A DNA stretch of 64,000 nt from assembly GCA_031431475.1 (NCBI GenBank), contig JANPDL010000012.1, positions 57,552 through 121,551 of the forward strand, written 5' to 3'. Source of the stretch: JADCCX01 sp031431475 (lineage in GTDB: Bacteria > Pseudomonadota > Alphaproteobacteria > Rhizobiales > Beijerinckiaceae). Numbering within the stretch: the stretch's first letter is position 1; each line of letters begins with the position of its first letter. Made by a program: the position numbers and the translations under genes. The notes beneath the pieces are model-generated. The model did not search any database, was not told the DNA's origin, and saw only the letters and a program-made list of their open reading frames with translations. Shown one piece after another: positions 1-8,347 of the stretch.

Positions 1-1
1 A

Positions 2-112
2 GTCCATCGCGAGATTCATGGAGATTTGTTGAAACTGCCGATCAAGGAGCTTGAAGAGCGGGTGCTGGCCAGCATGCTCGATCTAGGCCCCAGACAGCGG
101 AAGGCATCCTGA
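2..112 (+). CDS. C-terminal end of an unidentified protein (5' end outside window)
   Basis: An open frame enters from the left edge and stops at TGA 110-112, giving the last 36 residues of a protein. The tail is charged and helical (ending LDLGPRQRKAS). I do not recognise the family. It lies 76 bases upstream of the hybrid histidine kinase on the same strand, so the two could be co-transcribed, but no shared motif supports a functional link. Confidence 0.4.
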   Translation, partial: VHREIHGDLLKLPIKELEERVLASMLDLGPRQRKAS

Positions 113-188
113 GCCGCCCCGGGCGAACAGGATTGATGCGGGTTCCGTTTGCGGCCATGCTAATTCCGCAGTTCAGCGAGATTGACCT

Positions 189-2183
189 ATGGCCAGCAAC
201 AGCGATCCCTTCGGGCACGCCGACCAGAGATACGCCAAGATCCTTGCTCTGGCCGCTGACGCGATCATATGCATTGATGACGAGCAGCGTATTGTCTTGT
301 TCAACAATGGTGCCGAGACGATTTTCGGCTTTGCTGCGGCAGAGATTCTTGGTCAGTCGATTGATGTTCTGATCCCTCCACGGTTCCGTGGCGGCCATGC
401 CCGTCTCGTAAGCAGCTTTGCAGGCGGACCGCCTGCCGCCAGGCACATGGGCGAACGTCAGGCCATTTTCGCCATCAGGAAATCTGGCCAGGAGTTTCCT
501 GCAGAAGCCACCATCAGCAAGGTCATTCACGCGGATGGCTTCGTCTTAACGGTGGTCCTCCGCGACATTTCCGAGCGTTTCAATGCGGATGCGCGCCGTA
601 GACAGGATGCCGAGAAACTGAGGCAAGCCTTGAGAGCGGGCAAGCTCGGTGGTTTCGAGCAGGATTCCTTCAGCAAGCGAATGCAGTTATTCGGTGATGC
701 CCCGAGCATCCTCGGCCTGAACACGATTGAATGTCATTACGATGATGCTTTCGCCCTCATCATCGAAAGCGACCGCGAACACGTCAGCAAGACATTAGGG
801 CAGATCAAGAAACATGGCTCGTTCGAACTGGAGTATCGTATCCGGAAACCGGACGGCTCCATCGCATGGATCCGGGCTATCGGCACGGTTGTGGATGATG
901 ACAGGCGGCACGCCCATATCTTTGGCACCGTGCAGGACGTCACCCATCAAAAGGAGGTCGAGCACGAGCTGGAGCAGCGCGTAGCGGAGCGGACAGAAGC
1001 ACTTCAGTCCGAAGTCAAGCACCGTGAGGAGACGCAGAAGCAGCTGGTCCACGCTCAGCGCATGGAGGCTTTTGGACAGCTCACGGGCGGGATCGCCCAT
1101 GACTTCAACAACATGCTGACGGTTATCGGCGGCAATCTCGAATTGCTGCAGGATCAGGTCACTGGCGAGCGGTCCAAACGGCAGCTCAAGCGGGCGCTGG
1201 ATGCGGTGGGGATGGGCTCACGGCTGACGCAGCGACTGCTGACGTTTGCGCGCCGGGGCAACCTTGAGCCAGAGGTCCTGAATCTCAATGATCAGGTCGT
1301 CAGCATGATCGATCTGCTGAGGCGGACGATTGGCGAAGCGATCACGATTTCCTCAGTGCTGGCTCCTGATCTGGGCCGAGTGCAGGCTGATGCCAGCGAG
1401 GTCGAGAATGCCATTCTCAATCTCGCCATCAATGGGCGAGACGCCATGCCCGATGGTGGCAAGCTGGTCATTGAGACGGCGAATGCCATAGTTGATGATA
1501 CTTTCGTGGCATCTATCCAGGGGGATAGAATAGCGCCGGGTCACTACGTGCGCCTGTCCGTGGCGGATACGGGAACCGGGATGACGCCGGAGGTCCTGGC
1601 CAAAGCATTCGAGCCGTTTTTCACAACCAAAGAGCATGGCCGTGGCACCGGTCTGGGCCTTGCAACGATCTATGGATTTGCCCGCCAGTCCGGGGGGTAT
1701 GCAATGATTTACAGTGAGATCGGATATGGGACGACCGTGAATATCTATTTGCCGCAGTCGGATCAGCCTTTTGCGGAGACGGACGACGTGCTGACCCGGT
1801 TTTCCGCAACAGCGCACAAACGTATTCTTGTGGTCGAGGACAACTCGGACGTGCGGGATGTCGCGATCCAGCGTCTCGAAAAACTGGGGTATCAAATTCT
1901 GGCCAGCGACAGCGGTCCCGCAGCCGTGGAAATGCTGAGGGCCAATCCCGCCATCGATCTTGTTTTCAGTGACATCATGATGGCAGGCGGCATGTCTGGC
2001 TACGATCTTGCCGAATGGATGAAAGCCAACCATCCTTCGGTCAAGATACTGCTAACATCCGGTTTTTCGGATGAACTGGCGAAGCGGGCAGCCAAAGAGC
2101 CAAGCGTGCTTAAAGTTCTCCAAAAGCCATATGCGATTGCTGATCTCGCCCATGCTCTGCACGAGGCTTTCGATTGCAAGTGA
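189..2183 (+). CDS. PAS-PAS hybrid sensor histidine kinase with C-terminal receiver
   Basis: This is a 664-residue soluble hybrid kinase without membrane segments. Domains in order are PAS (about 15-125), a second PAS with its PAC motif (about 150-255), a charged coiled coil (about 255-290), HisKA with phospho-acceptor His304 in GGIAHDFNNML, and HATPase_c with N box NLAINGRDAMPDGG, G1 VADTGTGM and G2 GRGTGLGLATIYGF. A receiver domain (about 545-660) follows, with Asp595 in FSDIMM and Lys646 in QKPY. The layout resembles FixL-like PAS sensors. I cannot assign heme binding, because the usual FixL heme-pocket histidine context is not evident. It lies next to a response regulator (complementary strand) and a FixK-type regulator, so a role in oxygen or redox signalling is inferred. 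The start has only a weak ribosome site (GAGATTGACCT). Confidence 0.9.
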   Translation: MASNSDPFGHADQRYAKILALAADAIICIDDEQRIVLFNNGAETIFGFAAAEILGQSIDVLIPPRFRGGHARLVSSFAGGPPAARHMGERQAIFAIRKSGQEFPAEATISKVIHADGFVLTVVLRDISERFNADARRRQDAEKLRQALRAGKLGGFEQDSFSKRMQLFGDAPSILGLNTIECHYDDAFALIIESDREHVSKTLGQIKKHGSFELEYRIRKPDGSIAWIRAIGTVVDDDRRHAHIFGTVQDVTHQKEVEHELEQRVAERTEALQSEVKHREETQKQLVHAQRMEAFGQLTGGIAHDFNNMLTVIGGNLELLQDQVTGERSKRQLKRALDAVGMGSRLTQRLLTFARRGNLEPEVLNLNDQVVSMIDLLRRTIGEAITISSVLAPDLGRVQADASEVENAILNLAINGRDAMPDGGKLVIETANAIVDDTFVASIQGDRIAPGHYVRLSVADTGTGMTPEVLAKAFEPFFTTKEHGRGTGLGLATIYGFARQSGGYAMIYSEIGYGTTVNIYLPQSDQPFAETDDVLTRFSATAHKRILVVEDNSDVRDVAIQRLEKLGYQILASDSGPAAVEMLRANPAIDLVFSDIMMAGGMSGYDLAEWMKANHPSVKILLTSGFSDELAKRAAKEPSVLKVLQKPYAIADLAHALHEAFDCK

Positions 2184-2198
2184 AGGATGCCCAGTGGT

Positions 2199-2930
2199 TC
2201 AGAGCTGCCTGACCTCACAGGCGAAGATATAGCCCACACCGCGCACAGTCTTGAGCAATCGCGGGTTCTCGGGATCGGCTTCGATCTTCTTTCGCAATCG
2301 CGACACCAGCGCATCGATGGAACGGTCAAACGGCGTCCAGTCATGGCCTTTCAGGAGGTCCATGATGGTGTCGCGGGAATGAACTCTCTGGGGGCGACGC
2401 GCCAGGATCTCCAGCAGATTAAACTCAGCCGTCGTCAACGCCAGAGACGCTTGGCTCTTGGACATCACCTCACGGCGGCTAAGGTCCATGGTCCAATCCT
2501 CGAAGGCAAGGCGTTCGGATCTTGGATTTGAAACGGCTTGTCCCGATTCTGCCGGAGCCTTGCGGCGCAGGACGGCGCGAATCCTCGCCACAACCTCCCT
2601 TGGGTGGAACGGCTTGGCGATGTAGTCATCCGCGCCGAGCTCGAGCCCGACGACACGATCAATCGTGTCGCCCTTGCCAGTGATCATGATGATGGGAATA
2701 TCGTGATGGTTGCGGATGTCTCGCGCGAGATTCAGACCATTCTCGCCACCTAGCATCAGATCGAGCGTCACGAGATCGATATGTCCTGCTGACAGCAGAG
2801 CCCGCATGGCTGCGCTGTTAGCCGCTTCGCTGACGCGAAAACCTTCCGGTTCAAGACAATCACGCAGGAGCTCGCGGACAGCAGGATCGTCATCAACCAC
2901 AAGAATATGCTGCGAGTCCGGGTTGGTCAT
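2199..2930 (-). CDS. OmpR/PhoB-family response regulator
   Basis: A 243-residue two-domain response regulator. The receiver (about 8-120) has the acidic pair at Asp13/Asp14, phospho-acceptor Asp57 in VTLDLMLG and the Lys of IAKPF. The C-terminal winged helix (about 145-238) ends with the typical LRKKIEADP and VRGVGYIF motifs. It is convergent with the hybrid kinase (15 bases between stops) and divergent from the Crp/Fnr gene, with a FixK-like box in the shared intergenic region. The kinase-regulator partnership is inferred from proximity. Confidence 0.92.
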   Translation of the reverse strand: MTNPDSQHILVVDDDPAVRELLRDCLEPEGFRVSEAANSAAMRALLSAGHIDLVTLDLMLGGENGLNLARDIRNHHDIPIIMITGKGDTIDRVVGLELGADDYIAKPFHPREVVARIRAVLRRKAPAESGQAVSNPRSERLAFEDWTMDLSRREVMSKSQASLALTTAEFNLLEILARRPQRVHSRDTIMDLLKGHDWTPFDRSIDALVSRLRKKIEADPENPRLLKTVRGVGYIFACEVRQL

Positions 2931-3030
2931 GAGCTTCTCAAGGCGTTCTAAGCTCCCCTGTTACACATCGTTACAGAACGCGACAGGATTATGCAAAGCC
3001 GTCGAATGCCTGTGGCTCTGAGGATGTCAA

Positions 3031-3044
3031 TTGATGCCCGTCAA
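3031..3044. promoter_or_regulatory. FNR/FixK-type box (TTGAT-GCCC-GTCAA)
   Basis: TTGATGCCCGTCAA matches the FNR/FixK consensus TTGAT-N4-ATCAA at 9 of 10 half-site positions. It lies in the divergent region between the OmpR-type regulator (start 2930) and the Crp/Fnr gene (start 3074). Its centre is only about 36 bases before the Crp/Fnr start, too close for class II activation of that gene. It may activate the leftward gene or repress the rightward one (autoregulation). Confidence 0.6.
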
Positions 3045-3073
3045 CCGACGCACATCCACAGGAGGCCATTGCC

Positions 3074-3787
3074 ATGTTCGATACTATCGCCCAGCAGACA
3101 GCCCCCCAGAATGCGATCCAGCTTCGAACCGACGGTCTTTCGACAGCACAAATCTTCGCAACACGTTGCCCGCACCAGACCAGCTTGCGGAAAGTCGCCG
3201 CGAATGAAACACTCTGGTGCGAGGGTGAAGAGCGTTCGCATATCTTCATCGTGCGATCCGGCGCTATCAGCTTCTCCCGCATGCTGCCTGACGGGCGGCG
3301 CATAGTCCTGGGCTTCGCCTATCCTGGCGATATCATCGGCATCGGTTCAGATTTCCACTATTGCGACGCGCAGACCGTGCAGGCGACCCGGCTGGAGGCG
3401 ATACCTGCTGCCTCTTTCAAGCGTGCTGTTATTGACGATCCAGGTCTTGGCAAGCAAGCGACAGCGGCAGTGAACCAGGCGCTCGATGCGGCTTACCAGC
3501 ATGTTGTCGTCATCTCAAAGCTGTCAGCAAATGAGCGTCTTGCCAGCTTTCTGGTTGCGCTTTCCGACCGCAACGAGAAGCATGGCTTGAGCCCGTTGAG
3601 CATCGTTCTGCCAATGCGCAGGGTCGATATCGCGGACTTTCTCGGTTTGACCATCGAGACCGTGAGCAGGACCTTCACGATCTTCCGGACCGCTGGTCTG
3701 ATTGAGATGGATCAAGCCAATATCATTGTCTTCAAGGATATTCGAAAGCTCCGTTCTCTCGCATCCGGTGAGGGACAGGATATCTGA
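3074..3787 (+). CDS. Crp/Fnr-family transcriptional regulator, FixK type
   Basis: A 237-residue regulator with an N-terminal cyclic-nucleotide-binding-like beta barrel (about 40-130), a dimerisation helix and a C-terminal HTH (about 165-230). The HTH holds the FNR/FixK signature RRVDIADFLGL then TIETVSRTFT; Glu and Ser-Arg of ETVSR are the residues that read TTGAT half-sites in this family. The N-terminal cysteine cluster of true FNR is absent, so no [4Fe-4S] cluster is expected, which fits FixK rather than FnrN. Five matching boxes lie in the first 22 kb, including one in its own upstream region and one ahead of ccoN. It is the likely local activator of the cbb3 oxidase operon (inference). 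Confidence 0.88.
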   Translation: MFDTIAQQTAPQNAIQLRTDGLSTAQIFATRCPHQTSLRKVAANETLWCEGEERSHIFIVRSGAISFSRMLPDGRRIVLGFAYPGDIIGIGSDFHYCDAQTVQATRLEAIPAASFKRAVIDDPGLGKQATAAVNQALDAAYQHVVVISKLSANERLASFLVALSDRNEKHGLSPLSIVLPMRRVDIADFLGLTIETVSRTFTIFRTAGLIEMDQANIIVFKDIRKLRSLASGEGQDI

Positions 3788-3811
3788 CTTCCGCCAAAAC
3801 GGAGGACGCCA

Positions 3812-4291
3812 ATGGACCCGGAGCCGGACCAACGATTCTTCAGGATTGTGATCGGATGCTACAATCACTGTGAAGGACTTAGGCTGGCCAGAGACGAGCT
3901 GCGAGCCAATGGCCTTCAGGACTACCAAATGTGTTCGCTGGGCTCCCGCAGCGCTCTCATTACAGGCGCAAATGGGAGCCTCTCTCATCCTTTGGGTGAG
4001 GCGGGGAGAAGTAAACAAATACGCTATGATCTGCGTCAGGTCAGGGAGTTGGTATTTCATGTCTCGTCAGCCTCCCTCTTTGACCGCCTCTGGCCCTTAC
4101 CCCATGATCATGACGGCAGCCTTACCCGCTGGATGACGCCTGCCCAGTCCCATGTTGTCTGGCGCAAGCTCAGCGAGGATTGCCCGCTATTGATGGTGAG
4201 CGCCGATTCAGCCCAACAGCAAATCCAGAGCGTGCAAGTTCAGTTCCGGCATGGCCCAACGGTCGTTCAGGCATTCAACTTCGCGGTCTGA
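3812..4291 (+). CDS. Hypothetical protein upstream of the ligase/acetyltransferase
   Basis: A 159-residue protein preceded by a good ribosome site (GGAGGACGCCA before ATG). The N-terminus reads like a small alpha/beta domain (FFRIVIGCYNHCEGLRLARD), with a second half rich in hydrophobic and aromatic residues. No known family recognised. It lies 24 bases after the FixK-type gene and 22 bases before the ligase/acetyltransferase start, so a three-gene operon is likely. Confidence 0.7.
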   Translation: MDPEPDQRFFRIVIGCYNHCEGLRLARDELRANGLQDYQMCSLGSRSALITGANGSLSHPLGEAGRSKQIRYDLRQVRELVFHVSSASLFDRLWPLPHDHDGSLTRWMTPAQSHVVWRKLSEDCPLLMVSADSAQQQIQSVQVQFRHGPTVVQAFNFAV

Positions 4292-4313
4292 ACTGCTCAA
4301 GCGGAGATCAGCA

Positions 4314-6992
4314 GTGGGCACTTATCGGCTGGAAACCCTGTTTCATCCCCGATCGATTGCTGTGGTTGGCGCCAGCAACAAGTCTGATTCCATCGGCGGC
4401 GTTGTCATCAGGAAGCTGCTCGAAGGTGGCTTCATGGGTGTGATCAGCCCAATCAATCCGAAATATGAGATTGTGGCCGGGATAAAGTGTTTTTCTGATC
4501 TCTCACAATCGGGAATCGCCCATGATCTCGTCATCATTGCGACGCCTGCTTATTCTATTCCGAGAATTGTGGCGGAGGCGGTGTCGTTGGGATGCAAAAC
4601 TGCCATCATCCTCACAGCCGGGCTCGGGCAAGGCACGGGTTCGCTTGCCGACAATGTTCTGACAACGGCGCGAGCAGCTGGCCTGCGCCTTGTCGGACCG
4701 AACTGCATCGGCGTTCTTTCGCCTGCTGCGAATATGAACGCCAGCTTCGCCACTCGATTGCCATCCGCTGGCTCTCTGGCACTCATATCACAATCAGGAG
4801 CCATTGCTGCTGGTATCGTTGAGTGGGCTGAAAAACCCCCCGTTGGCTTCTCCGGCATCGTGTCTGTGGGGGAAGCCATTGATGTCGACTTTGCGGATTG
4901 CCTCGACCATTTCGCGGAAGACAGCTCAACCCAAGCGATCCTTCTCTACATCGAGTCGATCAGAGATGCGCGAAAGTTCATGTCAGCTGCGCGTCGGGCC
5001 GCGCGCGTCAAGCCAGTGATCGTCCTGAAAGCCGGACGGCATGCCGAGGGCGCCAAGGCCGCCGCAACCCATACTGGAGCATTGGCTGGCTCGGATGCCG
5101 TCTATGACGCCGCATTCCAACGGGCGGGGTGCATCAGGGTCATGGATCTCGATGAAATGTTCCGGGCCGCCGAGATATTAGCCATGCAAGCCTCCTTTCC
5201 TGGAGACCGCATCGCAATCCTGACCAACGGCGGCGGGCTTGGAGTCCTGGCCGTGGACCGGTTGATGGATCTGGGCGGAAATCTAGCGCAGTTGTCGCCC
5301 CAAACCCTCGATGCCCTGGATGCTGTCCTGCCTCCAACGTGGTCCCATTCTAACCCTGTCGACATCATCGGCGATGCGACACCTGACCGTTATGCCAAGG
5401 CTCTTGCGTGTCTTGCGAATGACAAAGGCTGCGCCGCCATTCTGATCATGAATTGCCCTACGGGCGTCAGCTCATCACACGATGCCGCGGTAGCTGTCAT
5501 CGAAGCTGTGAAGACCTTGCGCAAAAACCACCTGAAGCCCGTGCCTGTCTTTGCCTGCTGGCTCGGCATGCAGGACGATCAGCAAAAGCTGTTCCGTGAA
5601 GCTGGTATCGCCTGTTTTTACACCGAGGCCGAAGCCGTTTCGGGCATCATGCAGCTGGTGCGCGACAGGCGGCAGCGTGAACAACTATCCCAGGCGATAC
5701 CACCGCTTCCGGCTGCCATCGTCCCGGATCGGGCCACGTCAGCCGACGTAATCCGCCGTGTTACGACGGAAGGCAGAACCTGGCTTTCGCCTGTTGAAGT
5801 CTCGGCGCTCCTCAAGGCATACGGCATTGCCACAACCCCGGTGCTTCAAGCGTCCAATCCGGAGGGTGCGGCAAAGGCTGCGGAACAATTTCTCGCGGCC
5901 GGTGGCGCCTGCGTCGTAAAGCTTCTGTCCCCGGATATCACCCACAAATCCGATGTCGATGGCGTCAGGCTGAACCTCGCCAGTGCTGAAGCGGTCCGGA
6001 CTGCCGCTGCGAACATCATCGAACGTGCAAGACGGCTACGGCCCGAAGCCCGGATCAATGGTGTCACGGTCCAGCCCATGATCATCCGGCCCAATGCGCG
6101 GGAGCTGATCGCCGGCATTGCCGTGGATCCGACCTTTGGTCCGGTGATCCTGTTCGGCCACGGCGGAACGGCTGTCGAGGTGATCAATGACAAGGCGCTC
6201 TCGCTCCTGCCGCTGAACATGGCCCAAGCGCATGAATTGATCGCCAGAACGCGCATCAGCCGCCTCCTCAAGGGCTATCGCAATGTCCCAGCCGCTGCCA
6301 CTGCTGCTTTGGCGGAAACGCTCGTGCGGTTGTCGCGGCTCGTTGAAGATACCCCGGAGATCGTAGGACTCGATCTAAACCCTCTTCTGGTCGATGAATT
6401 AGGCATTATTGCCGTCGATGCTCGCATCGAGATCAACCCGCTACAGGCCAATCAGACAGCCAAGGCGCTCAGGGCGCGGTTTTCTGTCAGGCCCTATCCA
6501 CGAGAGCTTGAGGTCAACATCCGTGTTCCGAACGGCGCTGAACTGCTCATCCGACCATTGCGACCCGATGACGAAGACGCACTTGCCAACATGCTTAAGC
6601 GTGTGACGCCGGATGATGTCCGACTGCGTTTCTTCAATCCGAGGAAAACGATGGATCGCGCCCTGATCGCACGGCTGACCCAACTCGACTATGCCCGTGA
6701 CATGGCATTTGTAGTCATCGAGCCAGTGAAACATGCGATACTGGGTGTCGTGCGGATCATGGGCGACGCCACCCGCGAAAACGGCGAGTTTGCGATCCTG
6801 ATACGTTCAGATCATCAGCAACAAGGATTGGGAACAGAGTTGATGCGCCGTCTTCTGTCGTTCGCCGCCTTGGAGGGATACCATCGCATCCACGGCTCCG
6901 TTCTGAGCGAGAACCGGAATATGCTCAATTTTTGCAAAGGTCTGGGATTTGAGCTTAGGCAAAGCACAGAGCCTGGCATCACGCTCGCCTAA
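4314..6992 (+). CDS. ADP-forming acyl-CoA ligase fused to a GNAT acetyltransferase (Pat-like)
   Basis: The GTG at 4314 is chosen because GGAG lies 7 bases upstream and the product then starts GTYRLETLFHPRSIAVVGAS, the usual family N-terminus. An in-frame ATG at 4251 would overlap the preceding gene. The 892 residues comprise a CoA-binding Rossmann domain (about 5-130), succinyl-CoA-ligase-like domains (about 145-460) with the phospho-histidine candidate His253 in ATHTGALAGSD, an ATP-grasp domain (about 490-715) and a C-terminal GNAT domain (about 735-890). This layout is that of Pat/YfiQ-type protein lysine acetyltransferases, whose ligase half may be catalytic or regulatory. His253 is kept here, so ligase activity remains possible. 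Confidence 0.9.
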   Translation: MGTYRLETLFHPRSIAVVGASNKSDSIGGVVIRKLLEGGFMGVISPINPKYEIVAGIKCFSDLSQSGIAHDLVIIATPAYSIPRIVAEAVSLGCKTAIILTAGLGQGTGSLADNVLTTARAAGLRLVGPNCIGVLSPAANMNASFATRLPSAGSLALISQSGAIAAGIVEWAEKPPVGFSGIVSVGEAIDVDFADCLDHFAEDSSTQAILLYIESIRDARKFMSAARRAARVKPVIVLKAGRHAEGAKAAATHTGALAGSDAVYDAAFQRAGCIRVMDLDEMFRAAEILAMQASFPGDRIAILTNGGGLGVLAVDRLMDLGGNLAQLSPQTLDALDAVLPPTWSHSNPVDIIGDATPDRYAKALACLANDKGCAAILIMNCPTGVSSSHDAAVAVIEAVKTLRKNHLKPVPVFACWLGMQDDQQKLFREAGIACFYTEAEAVSGIMQLVRDRRQREQLSQAIPPLPAAIVPDRATSADVIRRVTTEGRTWLSPVEVSALLKAYGIATTPVLQASNPEGAAKAAEQFLAAGGACVVKLLSPDITHKSDVDGVRLNLASAEAVRTAAANIIERARRLRPEARINGVTVQPMIIRPNARELIAGIAVDPTFGPVILFGHGGTAVEVINDKALSLLPLNMAQAHELIARTRISRLLKGYRNVPAAATAALAETLVRLSRLVEDTPEIVGLDLNPLLVDELGIIAVDARIEINPLQANQTAKALRARFSVRPYPRELEVNIRVPNGAELLIRPLRPDDEDALANMLKRVTPDDVRLRFFNPRKTMDRALIARLTQLDYARDMAFVVIEPVKHAILGVVRIMGDATRENGEFAILIRSDHQQQGLGTELMRRLLSFAALEGYHRIHGSVLSENRNMLNFCKGLGFELRQSTEPGITLA

Positions 6993-7017
6993 CTGACATT
7001 ACCCGGCAGAACGGGAT

Positions 7018-7046
7018 AGGGGCGGCCCCAACCTGCGGTCGCCCCT
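7018..7046. terminator. Hairpin between convergent genes, possible terminator
   Basis: An inverted repeat AGGGGCG (7018-7024) and CGCCCCT (7040-7046) lies between the rightward ligase/acetyltransferase and the leftward BON gene. There is no clear T tract on either side, so intrinsic termination is possible but not strong. Confidence 0.4.
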
Positions 7047-7067
7047 CATGCTACAAAAGCCTCTGAC

Positions 7068-7715
7068 CTATCCGATCGAAATCCGATCCACCACGGCGGT
7101 GACACCCGGTGCCGCCCAGGCCGTCCGTTCCGCGAGTTCACGCTCGTACCACGCCTTGACCTTGCCATCGAGCGTCACGCGACCCTCGTCGACAGACACC
7201 TTGATGCTGCTGGACTCGATTTCGGCACTGCGTTTCAGCGCCTTCTCGATCCGCGACTTTACGTCGGTAGCCTGCACCCTCGGTTTCATCGTGATCGCGT
7301 TGGTGATACCAGTGACGCCGGAAAGCCGCTTGACGGCATTTTCAGCATCTGTGCGCTGATACCACCAATCCACTTGTCCTGTCAGCGCAACCCAGCCGTC
7401 CTGCACACGGATCTGGATACGATCCTTCGGCAGCGTGGTGTTCCAGGCGATGACGTCCAGCGCGCGTTTCGCGATCTGGTCATCCGCCGTCTTCTTGTCG
7501 CTGGGATAGCGCACCTCGATTTCCTGGGCAACGCCGTGCACGCCGGACACGCGCTTGACCGCCCGTTCCGCCGCGATCTTCTCGGCATAGCTGCCGACAT
7601 GACCAGTGAGCGTGATGACACCGTCCTCGGCGACCACGCCGATATGTGCGGCATTCACGCTGGGCTCCCATTCCAGTTCATCCAGAACGGCCTGATGCAA
7701 TGATCTGTCACCCAT
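7068..7715 (-). CDS. Triple BON-domain protein
   Basis: A 216-residue protein made of three consecutive BON domains (about 3-75, 77-147 and 148-214), each with the pattern of hydrophobic residues and conserved Gly seen in VTLxGxV segments (GVITLTGHVGSY, GWVALTGQVDWW, GRVTLDGKVKAW). The start at 7715 follows GGAGAATGTC; a longer frame to 7751 has no ribosome site. There is no signal peptide, so it is cytoplasmic unless exported another way. BON proteins usually bind phospholipid or stabilise envelopes under stress. A FixK-like box lies in the region shared with the divergent membrane protein gene. Confidence 0.88.
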   Translation of the reverse strand: MGDRSLHQAVLDELEWEPSVNAAHIGVVAEDGVITLTGHVGSYAEKIAAERAVKRVSGVHGVAQEIEVRYPSDKKTADDQIAKRALDVIAWNTTLPKDRIQIRVQDGWVALTGQVDWWYQRTDAENAVKRLSGVTGITNAITMKPRVQATDVKSRIEKALKRSAEIESSSIKVSVDEGRVTLDGKVKAWYERELAERTAWAAPGVTAVVDRISIG

Positions 7716-7798
7716 GACATTCTCCTTCGTTTTGCGCGGTTCACCGCCCAACCATCGACACCGCTGGTAAATGATGGGCGAGCGGAAGGCTGACTGTA

Positions 7799-7812
7799 CT
7801 GATCTTGATCAA
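7799..7812. promoter_or_regulatory. FNR/FixK-type box (CTGAT-CTTG-ATCAA)
   Basis: CTGATCTTGATCAA has one mismatch to TTGAT-N4-ATCAA. It sits between the BON gene (start 7715) and the divergent 4-TM protein gene (start 7867). Its centre is 90 bases from the BON start and 61 from the rightward start, distances that suit class II activation of either. Confidence 0.5.
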
Positions 7813-7866
7813 CCAGATGGCACCGCAATGGTGGCATTCTAGATTCTGATTCCAAGGAGAGAAATT

Positions 7867-8322
7867 GTGCAGACGATCATTGCAGGCCTTGCCTATTTCG
7901 GGATCGTTTTCGGTGCAGGTTTTGCCTTTGGCGTATTTCGCGAGATCGCGCTGACGCCGGTCTATGGTAGAACAACAGCAGTCATGATCGAGGCTCCCCT
8001 CATGCTTATTGCCATCGTCGCCGGGGCGTGGATCGCTGTGCATCGCGGATCATTGAGCCAGAGCAAGATCGCACTCGCCATGGTCGGGGCCATCGGCTTC
8101 CTGCTTGTGCAGCTTGCTGATTTCGGCGTTGGCTTTGGTCTTCGAGGCATGAGCGTTCAGGATCAGCTGGACTATCTGAAGACCGCCGCTGGCCAGATCT
8201 ATCTTGGACTATTGGCCATTTTTGTTGTGATGCCGCTTTTTCTCGGCCATTTCGCCGTAGGCTGGCCTGAGGCGTCTACCAAAACACGATCGGACAGCAA
8301 CGAGCGACCGGTGACAGACTGA
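7867..8322 (+). CDS. Four-TM integral membrane protein
   Basis: A 151-residue protein with four predicted membrane segments (about 4-24, 39-58, 70-90 and 115-136). It starts with GTG behind AAGGAGAGAAATT. The tail after residue 140 is polar and charged. No enzymatic motif is seen and I cannot name the family with confidence. Its position next to a FixK-like box and upstream of the exonuclease/nucleotidyltransferase gene suggests expression with the low-oxygen genes. Confidence 0.75.
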   Translation: MQTIIAGLAYFGIVFGAGFAFGVFREIALTPVYGRTTAVMIEAPLMLIAIVAGAWIAVHRGSLSQSKIALAMVGAIGFLLVQLADFGVGFGLRGMSVQDQLDYLKTAAGQIYLGLLAIFVVMPLFLGHFAVGWPEASTKTRSDSNERPVTD

Positions 8323-8347
8323 CAATTTAAGTACATTTTCCATCATC

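Noticed and set aside
1353..2033. 226-residue frame antisense to the hybrid kinase
   Set aside because: The opposite strand codes for intact kinase and receiver motifs over the same bases.
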